From the NCBI GenBank assembly GCA_017942165.1, contig JAGKSB010000013.1:38803-102802 (forward strand): a stretch of DNA of 64,000 nucleotides, written 5' to 3'. This document shows positions 42,347-50,978 of this stretch, piece after piece. The notes beneath the pieces were generated by a model, which was not told where the DNA came from, searched no databases, and worked only from the letters and a program-made list of their open reading frames with translations. Position 1 is the first letter of the stretch; each line of letters opens with the position of its first letter. The DNA is from Rhinopithecimicrobium faecis (GTDB lineage: Bacteria; Bacteroidota; Bacteroidia; Sphingobacteriales; Sphingobacteriaceae). The translations under genes were made by a program, and so were the position numbers.

Positions 42347-43258
42347 TTACAAATAGGATAAAATTAAATACCAAACCCCCGTCGTGGCAAATCCTAAAAG
42401 GATGCTCACACCGATCACCAGATTGACCAAGCTAGCCTTCAATTTAAATTGCTCAGCCAATATCCCCGAGGTAACTAAAGTGGGCATCGCGGTTTCAAAG
42501 ACTGTTATACGTGCAATCTCCGAATTCCTAGAAATCAGAAACGCTATAAATAATACCAAGGCAGGTCCTACAGCTAACTTATAAAATACGACCACAGAAA
42601 TTTGGGAGATCTTCTTTTGCCAGCCTTTGAAAGAAAGCTGTAACCCAATAGAAAAGAGCGCTAAAGGCCCCAAAGTAGCGGCTAACTTATCAAAAAGAGG
42701 TTCTACCATCGTTATATCTACCGCGAAAAGACCGATCAATAGGGCGGTAATGCAGGCCATAAAAGGTGGAAACTTAAGCAGTCGCCACATAATAAAGCGC
42801 CAATCAATGCCCCCCGTTCCTGGCGTAGAAGCCTTGATACTGTAGATTACACCAAAGGTCGAGAGAATTAAGAACATCGTCTGATCGCAAATAACGGCAA
42901 TACTTAGAGCAGGCTCCCCAAAATAAGCGGATACTAACGGAAACCCTATAAATGAGGTGTTTGCAAATCCTGCAGCCAACCACAGTGAGCAGGCTGTACG
43001 AATAGAATATCCCTTAATCTTCTGATATAAATAGATATAGATAAAGGCCCCAAATGCTAATATAAACATCGCCAGTATCGGAAAGACCATATCTGTAGTC
43101 CAAGTAACTTTGGGCAAATATTTAAAAGATACTGCCGGTAAGGCAATATTAATAATCCAACTGTTAATACCCTTGTGGGCATCTGTAGGAACGAGACGTC
43201 GGTATTTCACGAGGAATCCCAGCGAAATACAAACTATAATTAAAATAAAATTAATCAT
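42347..43258 (-). CDS. AEC (auxin efflux carrier) family transporter
   Basis: 303 aa with about ten transmembrane helices. FILIIVCISLGFLVKYRRLV, INIALPAVSFKYLPKV (the N-terminal I-A-L-P unwound helix), AAGFANTSFIGFPLVSAYFG (N-T-x-F-x-G-x-P) and ETAMPTLVTSGILAEQF (M-P-x) are the AEC signature pairs. It moves small organic acids or similar compounds across the inner membrane. It is first on the minus-strand run that leads into the sugar-oxidation cluster, although 82 bp separate it from the next gene. Confidence 0.9.
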   Translation of the reverse strand: MINFILIIVCISLGFLVKYRRLVPTDAHKGINSWIINIALPAVSFKYLPKVTWTTDMVFPILAMFILAFGAFIYIYLYQKIKGYSIRTACSLWLAAGFANTSFIGFPLVSAYFGEPALSIAVICDQTMFLILSTFGVIYSIKASTPGTGGIDWRFIMWRLLKFPPFMACITALLIGLFAVDITMVEPLFDKLAATLGPLALFSIGLQLSFKGWQKKISQISVVVFYKLAVGPALVLFIAFLISRNSEIARITVFETAMPTLVTSGILAEQFKLKASLVNLVIGVSILLGFATTGVWYLILSYL

Positions 43259-43366
43259 GTATATGGGGTTCAGCTAGCCAAAATTACAAAAAATACTAGG
43301 GTTAAATTTTCCTAAATCCTGATTTAGGCTTTATTATTGTTAGTAGCTTGAAAATTATTTTTATAA

Positions 43367-44512
43367 ATGCTCAAAACTTTACACTATTCCCTACTTACAT
43401 TGACTGGTTTCTTGGCGTCTATCACTAGCGGCTATGCGCAGAATGATAGTACGTCTGTGATACAACAAATAAAAAAACGTATTGTCCTTCAAGCGGAGGT
43501 AGAAAATGGCGGTATTTTAGCAGAAAAATCTATTCGCGATGTCACCTTCGAAGATGCTTATTATAATGCCATCAACTTCAGAGTCGGCTGGCAGACACAG
43601 AAGTCTAAGGATAGCTACCACCAGCTATACAACTACCCCACTTATGGGATAGGAATCTACAGCTCCACATTTAATAAACCTACAATTGGAAAGCCCTTTG
43701 CCATCTATGGCTATGTGGAAATTCCGATGTACCCAAAAGCTGGAAGCCGCTGGTCTTATGACTATCGAATAGCTTTAGGTCTTTCTGGAAATTTCAAACC
43801 CTTTGATGCGGAAGAAAACCCATTAAATTTAGTGATAGGCACAAAAAATAATGTCTTTATCGATCTCGGCGCCAAAGTAAATTATGCGCTCACAGCCAAA
43901 CTGAAAGCTGGTGTGGGCCTTTCTTTTCATCACTTTTCTAATGGTGCCCTGCGCTTGCCCAACAAGGGGATAAATTTGGTGCCTTTAACAGCTTCTTTAA
44001 CCTATACCCCCTATGCGGATCAACTGGATAAATCCAGCTCCGTTATATCGCCCATGCCCAAACAGGTATTCTACACGCTTAGTTTTGGCGCTGGCTTAAA
44101 GCAGATATCACGAGATTCGGACAAAAGGTTCTATAAATCTACGTTTTCAGCTTATGCGTCAAAACATATATCGCATAAATGGCGCCTCGGTGGTGGAATG
44201 GATATTTTCTACTCGCAATCAGGTAGTGATGAGGAAGTAGCGGGTGCTAATTCGGGAAAACTTTCCGCACGCCTTTCTGGGGGCCCTTCGTTATATATCG
44301 CCCATGTGCTCAATAAAAATTTAGTCTTAAATGGAAATATTGGCGCCTATGTGCATCGGCAGGAATTTAATGGTGAAACGCAGTTGTTATTTCTACGGGC
44401 TGGAGCACGTTACTATGTATACAAAAATATAAATGCTGGTGTATCTATAAAAGCGCATATGGGAAAAGCTGATTTTATTGAATGGACGGCAGGATACACC
44501 TTTGGTAGATAG
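43367..44512 (+). CDS. PagL-like lipid A 3-O-deacylase (acyloxyacyl hydrolase family)
   Basis: 381 aa with signal peptide ending at SGYAQN. Beta-barrel strands are seen throughout, ending in WTAGYTFGR. The segment GVGLSFHHFSNGALRLPNKG, then INLVPLTASLTYTPY, holds the H-x-S-N motif of PagL whose His and Ser form the catalytic pair, plus the following N/G-rich loop. It is longer than Pseudomonas PagL (~170 aa), as is common in Bacteroidota, because of an extra C-terminal barrel region. It would trim an acyl chain from lipid A in the outer membrane. Activity is inferred. Confidence 0.82.
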   Translation: MLKTLHYSLLTLTGFLASITSGYAQNDSTSVIQQIKKRIVLQAEVENGGILAEKSIRDVTFEDAYYNAINFRVGWQTQKSKDSYHQLYNYPTYGIGIYSSTFNKPTIGKPFAIYGYVEIPMYPKAGSRWSYDYRIALGLSGNFKPFDAEENPLNLVIGTKNNVFIDLGAKVNYALTAKLKAGVGLSFHHFSNGALRLPNKGINLVPLTASLTYTPYADQLDKSSSVISPMPKQVFYTLSFGAGLKQISRDSDKRFYKSTFSAYASKHISHKWRLGGGMDIFYSQSGSDEEVAGANSGKLSARLSGGPSLYIAHVLNKNLVLNGNIGAYVHRQEFNGETQLLFLRAGARYYVYKNINAGVSIKAHMGKADFIEWTAGYTFGR

Positions 44513-44543
44513 CCTTTAAATCTGTTAGATAGCCTTTAAACAA
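44509..44543. repeat. 15-bp direct repeat at the 3' end of the PagL-like gene
   Basis: TAGATAGCCTTTAAA occurs twice with a 20-bp period, the first copy containing the gene's TAG stop (44510-44512). The second copy starts just after. It looks like a small slippage duplication with no coding effect. Confidence 0.75.
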
Positions 44544-44557
44544 TTAATGCGTAACAA

Positions 44558-44605
44558 AAAAAATGCTTTATTTAATAGGAGGATTCCCTGTTAATAAAGC
44601 ATTTT
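44558..44605. terminator. Bidirectional terminator between the PagL-like gene and the LEA14-like lipoprotein
   Basis: AAAATGCTTTATT (44560-44572) pairs with AATAAAGCATTTT (44593-44605) around a ~20-base loop. A-runs on the left and T-runs on the right allow termination in both directions. Confidence 0.7.
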
Positions 44606-44623
44606 CCATGATGTTAATAAGAC

Positions 44624-45220
44624 TTAAAGAAGGATCTTCCTACTAACTTCCTTATCGATGGTAATAAATCCAGGATAGTAAATAGCTTTGCCAGCAATAT
44701 TTACAGAGGGTTTAATTTTTATGGTAAATAGACCTTTGGCATTTTTATCCTTTGCCCCACTTAAAAAGCCACTTATCTTAGGGTCTGTTATCAATTTATA
44801 AATATTGGCCGAGATTTTTACAGGAACAACGGTCGACTCACCGGGTTTCAAATCCACCTTTTGCGTAACGACGCCCTCAGCAAGCTCAGCTCCTTCAAAA
44901 CCAATTTTATATTGAAATTGATTGATTGCCGCAGCCTTCAATGTGTTATTTGCTATTTTTAAGTTGACAACCCCGTCTAAAGGAATTTCCCCGCGCAACA
45001 TATAGAGCGCTAAGCTTGGCAGCGACTGCAGGTTGATGCCGTCCGCACCGATCAGCTTATTGATGGAATTGCCCGCGACTGAAAGCTGCTCTACAGACTG
45101 AATGTCAAACCTACATTTTCCCAAATTCTCAATCAACGATTTCTGTCTCGACACCCCACAACTTGAAAGGATAAGACATAACGCAGCCATAGTGGCTATT
45201 CTTATATAGTTCATGATCAT
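44624..45220 (-). CDS. LEA14/WHy-like lipoprotein
   Basis: 198 aa (or 196 from the second ATG). The signal ends in lipobox ALCLILSSC. The following all-beta body has repeats such as VVNLKIANNTLKAAAINQFQ, YKIGFEGAELAEG and VDLKPGESTVVPVKISANI, which fit the LEA14/WHy beta-sandwich (LIxNPN-like NNTL variant). Such proteins bind to or protect envelope components; function unknown here. It lies 20 bp after the next lipoprotein gene and ends just before a bidirectional terminator, so the two are probably one transcript. Confidence 0.75.
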   Translation of the reverse strand: MIMNYIRIATMAALCLILSSCGVSRQKSLIENLGKCRFDIQSVEQLSVAGNSINKLIGADGINLQSLPSLALYMLRGEIPLDGVVNLKIANNTLKAAAINQFQYKIGFEGAELAEGVVTQKVDLKPGESTVVPVKISANIYKLITDPKISGFLSGAKDKNAKGLFTIKIKPSVNIAGKAIYYPGFITIDKEVSRKILL

Positions 45221-45240
45221 TTATATTTCTATAGTTCCTA

Positions 45241-46011
45241 TTAATTTATAGTACGCCCAAAGTTATACAATATACCAAATGAAAAGATGGGATGACCCGC
45301 TTTTAGGTATTCATTTTTCTGAAGCCCAATATTCATGCCTGTTGTATATTGCAACTGCAAACTTTTTGTTAAGCCCAGGCGTGTAAAAAAGACGGGCTCG
45401 AGGAAGAAATTGCGCTCATTGGCTGCCGGCATGGCGTTATGCATGGTGTTATGCATGGTCAGCTGACTGAGACGTAACATCGTGCCATAGCTTAACTCTT
45501 GCTCCTCTCCAAAAAGCTTTATCTTATCACGTTTCGTGCTGGAAAAATTTACCTGCACAAAGTATTTTTTAAAATCAGCTTTAACATCATCCACTAAAGC
45601 AAAGCCGGTGGTGGAAGAACGTAGCTGCTGCTCCTGAAAATTTCCACGCCCGTAGCCCCCATAAACTTCGAGTACTTGTCGCTTATTGTCGCCAAATGTG
45701 GTGAAGTATCCTAGGCCAATTTCAGCTAGTTTTTGCTTATTTACAGCATTACCCTCATCCTTAGACACGGTAGATGCATTCCCAATAATGGCCACATGAT
45801 CGGTTACTGCAACGCCAGCGGAGACCGCTACCTGTGTACGAAAGTCTATATTTCCAGCTACATAAGCCTCCCCACGATTTTTAAACATGGGACTAGCAGG
45901 GACATTCGGACTGTATAAGGAGCTGCAGCCAACCAGACTCAATAAGGAGATACTACTGATCGTAAGAAATGCTAAAGGAATATTTGACCTTTGCTGGTAA
46001 ATTTTAATCAT
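45241..46011 (-). CDS. Outer-membrane beta-barrel lipoprotein of unknown function
   Basis: 256 aa. The signal peptide (LTISSISLLSLVGC, Cys29 the likely lipidated residue) is followed by alternating strands (AYVAGNIDFRTQVAVSAGVA, VLEVYGGYGRGNFQEQQL, YFVQVNFSSTKRDKIKLFGE, HPIFSFGILYNFGRTIN). It resembles small 8-10-stranded outer-membrane barrels. Its coding sequence contains a 12-bp tandem duplication encoding MHNTMHNAM (about 45431-45457). No specific function can be assigned. Probably co-transcribed with the LEA14-like gene. Confidence 0.7.
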   Translation of the reverse strand: MIKIYQQRSNIPLAFLTISSISLLSLVGCSSLYSPNVPASPMFKNRGEAYVAGNIDFRTQVAVSAGVAVTDHVAIIGNASTVSKDEGNAVNKQKLAEIGLGYFTTFGDNKRQVLEVYGGYGRGNFQEQQLRSSTTGFALVDDVKADFKKYFVQVNFSSTKRDKIKLFGEEQELSYGTMLRLSQLTMHNTMHNAMPAANERNFFLEPVFFTRLGLTKSLQLQYTTGMNIGLQKNEYLKAGHPIFSFGILYNFGRTIN

Positions 46012-46167
46012 GCGGGTTTAGTTATGCGAAGCTCTTTTTGAGCAACACGAATATACAGAGAAAACTATACCAAAAAACCTTGTTACACTGTTAAAATATG
46101 TGAAATATGCGCTCCGTAACGCCGAAAAATATAATCTACCATTTTTATAGATTTTTTTTAAAATTAG

Positions 46168-46198
46168 TTGCATTTTCACAAATTAGTCCCTACTTTTA
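46168..46198 (+). promoter_or_regulatory. Promoter of the 75-aa gene
   Basis: TTG (46168-46170), 20 bp, then TACTTTTA (46191-46198), seven of eight matches to TAnnTTTG. A start 6 bp beyond would be at about 46204, exactly where the leader's closing stem begins. Confidence 0.5.
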
Positions 46199-46203
46199 CA
46201 TAA

Positions 46204-46322
46204 GTATTCAGAATCGTTTAGACGGTACCAACCGAGTGTAGACACCACGGTGGTAATTTAATACGGGTTAACAACCAAAAATAACGTTTACAAGAGACCT
46301 TATTTTCCCTTAGGCTGAATAC
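46204..46322 (+). ncRNA. Candidate structured leader RNA of the 75-aa gene
   Basis: GTATTCAG (46204-46211) pairs perfectly with CTGAATAC (46315-46322), closing a 119-nt domain. Inside are small hairpins, for example CGGT/ACCG (46223-46226/46231-46234), ACC/GGT around 46244-46254 and GGTT/AACC (46266-46269/46273-46276). The domain begins at the predicted transcript start and ends 29 nt before the ATG at 46352. The arrangement suggests a riboswitch-like or protein-binding leader. No known family is recognised, and covariation was not tested. Confidence 0.4.
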
Positions 46323-46351
46323 AATATTTAAAAAATTTAATTTTTAATTGT

Positions 46352-46579
46352 ATGTCATACTTACCTTCAGATCACCCAAAATATTGGGAATTTCAAAAAA
46401 GATTTCGTGCTTTAAATAACGAACGCCTACTCACTATCTTTCAGTATGAGCTTACACATCCTGGATTTAATGATTACAGACAGTACTTTATGGCCGCTCT
46501 TCAGGATGAACTAATTGATAGAGGATATAATCTATCAAGCACTTTAGCGCATGCGAAAGAGTGGCAGCTTCATGCCTAG
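46352..46579 (+). CDS. Small conserved-type protein of unknown function
   Basis: 75 aa, helical, aromatic- and Arg-rich: MSYLPSDHPKYWEFQKRFRA, LNNERLLTIFQYELTHPGFN, DYRQYFMAALQDELIDRGYN and a Ser/Leu end. No signal peptide or membrane helix. I do not recognise the family. It stands alone, has its own promoter and a 148-nt leader that can fold, and converges with the DUF2891 gene 13 bp downstream. Likely a regulatory or stress-associated protein, but that is a guess. Confidence 0.6.
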   Translation: MSYLPSDHPKYWEFQKRFRALNNERLLTIFQYELTHPGFNDYRQYFMAALQDELIDRGYNLSSTLAHAKEWQLHA

Positions 46580-46592
46580 CCTTCATCGCTAA

Positions 46593-47681
46593 TTAAAGCG
46601 TACTCTGATGTATCAAACTATATAACGCAAAGGTGCCTAACCAATGGGAGCCCATATAATCATCATCTTGAATATTTTTCAATGAATAAGCAAGGTGTTT
46701 ATTGGCTGTAGTACGTAAATGCGCTAGCGCTGGTAGTGCATCCGCAATACCATAAAGGCATGTCGCACGCGAGAAGTTTAAGCCATCAAGGTGAACAAGT
46801 TTTCCATCGGTACGGTCTTTAACAATCGTGGGTTCCAGCTTGAAGTCCTTTTCAAAAAGTTTGGGCATAAAATTCTTTAGCCACCCTTCGTACTGCTGCT
46901 TATCGTACACTTTAGCCAGCAATAAGGCTTCTTCAAGCCCGGGGGATAGGAAATCATAACCTGAAGGCTCGAAAGCTAAATTATAAGATTGATCATCCCC
47001 AAAGAGCCTTATAGCATGCTTAACTAGGAGATCTTCAAACTCTTTATTGTTTATTAATCGGGCATAATCCAAACTTAAATTTAAGGAAAATGCGGAGTTA
47101 TCATGCTGCCCAGCACGGATGGGATAGACAAGCTTTGGAAGGTACTCAGTATAACGTTGAATAAGTAAATCTACTAAAGGCTGTAGGGTTTTAGCCCATC
47201 GCGCAGCATGCGGATCCTCCCAACTGTGGAGCTCCCCATGAAGCTGGAATAGCCATGCCCATCCATAGGTACGTTCAAATGAAAGGTTATTGACATCGTT
47301 AAAGAAAGCTATTTCCTTCGCTACATTAGCCGCCGTAATATGTGCATCCAATTGCTTGTGAAGCTCATTATTGTTATCTAAAGCTGGAAACTGCTTGAGC
47401 AACCGAATCATCGACCAATAGCCATGCACCGAGGAATGCCAGTCAAAGCATCCGTAAAATATAGGGTGTAATGTCTTAGGCGATTTCAGATCACGGTCGG
47501 ATCCCAGAACCTGACCCAACTTATTGGGGTACTCCACCCTAAAACATCCTGTGGGTAACTGATATATTTTCTTGGCCTGCGCCAAATCTAATTGTATAGG
47601 CTTTAAATTTTCCTTTTTAGGGGAATCACATGCCAGGAATATAAGGGAAATCCCTACGAGCGAAAGATGACGTAACTTCAT
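46593..47681 (-). CDS. DUF2891 family lipoprotein
   Basis: 362 aa from the ATG complementary to 47679-47681, where a lipoprotein signal starts (RHLSLVGISLIFLAC); a start 11 codons upstream spoils the signal. The body shows YGCFDWHSSVHGYWSMIRLL, TYGWAWLFQLHGELHSW, RAGQHDNSAFSLNLSLDYAR, EPSGYDFLSPGLEEALLLA and HLDGLNFSRATCLYGIADAL, typical of DUF2891 (alpha/alpha-toroid fold). The enzyme activity is not established to my knowledge; the histidine/aspartate-rich motifs suggest a hydrolase or lyase on a cell-surface substrate. Confidence 0.9.
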   Translation of the reverse strand: MKLRHLSLVGISLIFLACDSPKKENLKPIQLDLAQAKKIYQLPTGCFRVEYPNKLGQVLGSDRDLKSPKTLHPIFYGCFDWHSSVHGYWSMIRLLKQFPALDNNNELHKQLDAHITAANVAKEIAFFNDVNNLSFERTYGWAWLFQLHGELHSWEDPHAARWAKTLQPLVDLLIQRYTEYLPKLVYPIRAGQHDNSAFSLNLSLDYARLINNKEFEDLLVKHAIRLFGDDQSYNLAFEPSGYDFLSPGLEEALLLAKVYDKQQYEGWLKNFMPKLFEKDFKLEPTIVKDRTDGKLVHLDGLNFSRATCLYGIADALPALAHLRTTANKHLAYSLKNIQDDDYMGSHWLGTFALYSLIHQSTL

Positions 47682-47836
47682 ATAAATCGGTTTTACCAAA
47701 TATAGTAAATCCACAAATTATAAAAGTATAATTTTCAGATTATTAGCCCTCTTACTTTCATAAACTGAGGGCACAGAAGTCTCGAAAGCGCTGGAATTTC
47801 GCTAACGCCCACTAAAAAAAGCTAATGCTCTATATA

Positions 47837-47873
47837 AAAAATCCCTTCATAAATATTCTTATGAAGGGATTTT
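47837..47873 (-). terminator. Terminator of the sodium/sugar symporter gene
   Basis: AAAATCCCTTCATAA (47837-47851) pairs perfectly with TTATGAAGGGATTTT (47859-47873) around a 7-base loop, 37 bp after the symporter stop. A-runs on its left read as T-runs on the minus strand. Confidence 0.85.
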
Positions 47874-47910
47874 CTATAGCTTACAGCAGTCGCTGAAAGG
47901 GATAATCCTA

Positions 47911-49587
47911 TTACCAATAAATGGAATATAGGGCAACGATTATAAGGACAATAATTAAAGATCCTACAATAAATCCATTGTGTGCCTTAAACATAGAAGT
48001 ATCAATTTCCAATCCTTTGGCAACCACCCCACGGCGTGCATCCAGTAAACTGATAATTACCATAACGATAATACAGATCACAAATACAAAGCCCATACGA
48101 TCTAAGAATGGTATCTCATAAACTCCTGAAGCAGGGTTTAAGATGGAGAATCCAAATTTATGCAACCATGAGAGGTCAGTTAAATTTGGTAGAATTTTGA
48201 AACCTATGGATAGTAAGAAGCCGCCAATGGTAGCAAATAATGCCGCATTGGAAGTCGTCTTCTTCCAGAAGAAACCTAAGATAAACATAGCAAAAATCCC
48301 CGGCGAAACAAAGCCTGTATATTCTTGAATATATTGGAATCCTCCTTTTTTATCAATCCCCAAATAAGGAGCAATTAATACCGCTAAGACCATGGCTACG
48401 ACCACCGATAATTTACCAATTGTCACCATTTTCTTCTCCGAAGCGTCTTTATTTAGGACTTTCTTATAGATATCCAATGTAAATATCGTTGCAATACTAT
48501 TCGCCTTTCCTGCTAAGGACGCTACGACAGCAGCAGTCAGGGCAGCGAAAGATAATCCTTTTAATCCTGAAGGAAGTAAGTTTAACAATACGGGATATGC
48601 ACGATCAGGGTTCACCTCACCACCATGCATCATCTCATTTTGAAAAGCACCATCCTTCCACATCACATATGCGGCAATTCCTGGAAGCACGACGATAATA
48701 GGCATTAAGAGCTTTAAGAAAGCGGCGAATAATAGGCCGTTACGCGCTGTTGGCAGATCCGCACCCAGGGCACGTTGTGTGATATATTGATTACAACCCC
48801 AATAGTTTAAGTTTACGATCCACATACCGCCAATTAATACCGAGAGACCTGGAAGGTCGATAAAGTTGTCGTTCTCTTTCGTAAAGATCATTTGAAAGTG
48901 ATCTGAAGCTTTATCTGTCATAATTTTATAGCCATTTAATATGCCTTCAGAACCATAGTGATCTGAAACAAGGTTTAAGGCTAAGTAAGTGGTCGCCAGT
49001 CCCCCTAAGATTAAGAAAAACACCTGAATAACATCGGTATAGCCAATAACTTTCATTCCTCCTAAGGTGATAATTACCGCAAACACCGCAATGACATACA
49101 TACATAACTCGAGGCTTAAGCCTGAAATACTACTGACAGCAATAGCGCCTAAATAAAGAATGGATGTAAGGTTTACGACGACATATAATAACAACCAGAA
49201 TACCGCCATAATCATGGCTACCGTACCATTATAGCGCTGCGCAAGGAATTGAGGCATGGTAAATATTTTATTCTTCAGATAGACGGGAATAAAAAATACG
49301 GCGACGATAATCAGGGTGATTGCGGCTAACCATTCATAGGCAGCAATGGCAAGACCCATTTTAAAGCCCGACCCGGACATACCAATAAATTGTTCAGCAG
49401 AGATATTGGACGCTATTAAAGAAGCTCCAATGGCCCACCATGTTAGAGATCCTTCGGCAAGAAAATAGTCTTTAGAATCTCCGGAGGCAGATTTTTTCTT
49501 GTAGTAAACCCACAGTCCATAGGAGGCGACAATAACGAAGTATGTTAGAAAAACAATATAATCATTAGTATCTAATAAATGATTCAT
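47911..49587 (-). CDS. Sodium/sugar symporter, SSS family (SGLT-type)
   Basis: 558 aa with about 14 transmembrane segments. Family signatures are YFVIVASYGLWVYYKKKSAS-like start, FLAEGSLTWWAIGASLIASN, ISAEQFIGMSGSGFKMGLAI (Na+-binding Ser-x-x-S region) and ALTAAVVASLAGKANSIATI with FTLDIYKK. It co-transports a sugar with Na+ across the inner membrane. With aldose 1-epimerase upstream on the same strand and a Nudix-type regulator divergent from it, the substrate is probably a monosaccharide such as arabinose or galactose. That is inference; no arabinose catabolic genes are in the window. Confidence 0.92.
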   Translation of the reverse strand: MNHLLDTNDYIVFLTYFVIVASYGLWVYYKKKSASGDSKDYFLAEGSLTWWAIGASLIASNISAEQFIGMSGSGFKMGLAIAAYEWLAAITLIIVAVFFIPVYLKNKIFTMPQFLAQRYNGTVAMIMAVFWLLLYVVVNLTSILYLGAIAVSSISGLSLELCMYVIAVFAVIITLGGMKVIGYTDVIQVFFLILGGLATTYLALNLVSDHYGSEGILNGYKIMTDKASDHFQMIFTKENDNFIDLPGLSVLIGGMWIVNLNYWGCNQYITQRALGADLPTARNGLLFAAFLKLLMPIIVVLPGIAAYVMWKDGAFQNEMMHGGEVNPDRAYPVLLNLLPSGLKGLSFAALTAAVVASLAGKANSIATIFTLDIYKKVLNKDASEKKMVTIGKLSVVVAMVLAVLIAPYLGIDKKGGFQYIQEYTGFVSPGIFAMFILGFFWKKTTSNAALFATIGGFLLSIGFKILPNLTDLSWLHKFGFSILNPASGVYEIPFLDRMGFVFVICIIVMVIISLLDARRGVVAKGLEIDTSMFKAHNGFIVGSLIIVLIIVALYSIYW

Positions 49588-49696
49588 AGTTGAAAATATA
49601 AGGTTTAAATTGGCTCTAAATATATCGATTCCTTTTCAATTAAATAAAACGAATGCGTAAATTTTAAAAAATTAATCACAGGGGCATTCAGTAGAT

Positions 49697-50851
49697 TTAT
49701 TTTACGGAAAATAGATAGCTGGTTTCCGATTTATACGTTTCCCCAACTTTTAATAAGGTCGTAGGAAAATTTTCCTGGTTCGGGGAATCTGGAAAATGTT
49801 GTGTTTCCAAGCAAAAGGCTGCACGGTAACCATAAGTATGGCCCGATTTACCCTTCGGATCATCAGCAGACATAAAATTACCTGAATAGAACTGCAATCC
49901 AGGCTCTTCCGTCAATATCATCATTTCTATCCCTGTCTTTGGGCTATATACAATTGCTGCAGTATCTAAACCATTTTCCTTAGCTAAAACCCAATTATGA
50001 TCATACCCCTTACCGCGTGCCAATTGAATATCGTCTTGATCTATATGCTTGCCTATTGCTGTGGGCTTACGGAAATCAAAGGGTGTATTTTGCACCGATT
50101 TCAACGCTCCAGTAGGAATTAGCGACTCATCTACAGGGGTAAACTTGTCGGCATATATCTGGAGTTCATGGTCTAAAATCGTGGCGTCTCCTTCACCATT
50201 TAAATTAAAATAGGCATGATTCGTAAGATTTAAAACAGTATTTTTATCTGTTGTAGCTTGATAAGTAATCTTGAGGGCGTTCTCCTCAGTCAGCCTATAC
50301 TCCACGGAGATGCGTACATTTCCGGGGTAGCCCGCTTCACCATCCTTGGAAAGGTAGCTAAAGACAATGGATTGATTATCTTTCTGTAGCGCATCCCAAA
50401 CTTGATTATAGAGGCCATTTGTGCCACCATGGAGGGAGTGCTTACCATCATTTTGTTCCAGCTGATATACTTGGGAATCTAAGGAAAATGTACCGTTTGC
50501 AATTCTATTTCCAAAGCGCCCAACTACGGCACCGTAAAAGTTTGCCGCATGATCTTTAAATGTTTGCGCTTGATCGTAGCCTAATATCACATCGATGGGC
50601 TGCCCTTCCCTATTGGGTACTCGAAGGGAAACTAAGCGCGCGCCGTAGTTTGTCAATGAAATAATCGCATTGTTATTATTTGAGAGCGTAAATAATTTGA
50701 CTTCCTTACCGGCTATTGTAGTTTCAAAATTGGGTGTTTCAGCGGCCTGTTCTGCGTTCTTTGCCCCACCATTTTGTTGGCATGAGCTAAGTAGATTGGC
50801 GCATACCAGAAGGCATGCCACGGAAAATATAGGGATATATAATTTTTTCAT
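49697..50851 (-). CDS. galM: Aldose 1-epimerase (mutarotase), lipoprotein form
   Basis: 384 aa. Lipobox LLVCANLLSSC indicates an envelope-anchored, periplasm-facing mutarotase. Catalytic motifs are VGRFGNRIANGTFSLD, NDGKHSLHGGTNGLYNQVWD (first His), NLTNHAYFNLNGEGD (second His), QFYSGNF and AFCLETQHFPDSPNQ (Glu base). It equilibrates alpha and beta anomers of hexoses or pentoses. It is upstream of the symporter (109 bp) and divergent from the Nudix regulator, consistent with a sugar-uptake unit. Confidence 0.93.
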   Translation of the reverse strand: MKKLYIPIFSVACLLVCANLLSSCQQNGGAKNAEQAAETPNFETTIAGKEVKLFTLSNNNNAIISLTNYGARLVSLRVPNREGQPIDVILGYDQAQTFKDHAANFYGAVVGRFGNRIANGTFSLDSQVYQLEQNDGKHSLHGGTNGLYNQVWDALQKDNQSIVFSYLSKDGEAGYPGNVRISVEYRLTEENALKITYQATTDKNTVLNLTNHAYFNLNGEGDATILDHELQIYADKFTPVDESLIPTGALKSVQNTPFDFRKPTAIGKHIDQDDIQLARGKGYDHNWVLAKENGLDTAAIVYSPKTGIEMMILTEEPGLQFYSGNFMSADDPKGKSGHTYGYRAAFCLETQHFPDSPNQENFPTTLLKVGETYKSETSYLFSVK

Positions 50852-50895
50852 AATTGGTCGTTTAAGTAGGTTTTATTCCAAACCTCTCTGTTATT

Positions 50896-50941
50896 AGGTT
50901 GTTGAAATTAAACATTTTTTTTAACTTAGTCAACACAACCT
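50896..50941. promoter_or_regulatory. Candidate Nudix-regulator operator between galM and the regulator gene
   Basis: AGGTTGT (50896-50902) is inverted as ACAACCT (50935-50941), with GTTG/CAAC continuing partly inward. The pair sits in the 127-bp divergent spacer, where an NrtR-type repressor would act. The arms are widely spaced, so the match is weak. Confidence 0.3.
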
Positions 50942-50978
50942 TTATAAACTGTATTGCCTCACAAGATTTCATTCCACT

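Larger units (their letters stand above)
46012..46351. other. Divergent interval with a promoter and structured leader
   Basis: 340 bp without a gene. The left 150 bp (toward the lipoprotein) is AT-rich, with no recognised promoter. From 46168 rightwards there is a promoter followed by a potential structured leader RNA (46204-46322) for the 75-aa gene at 46352. Confidence 0.7.
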
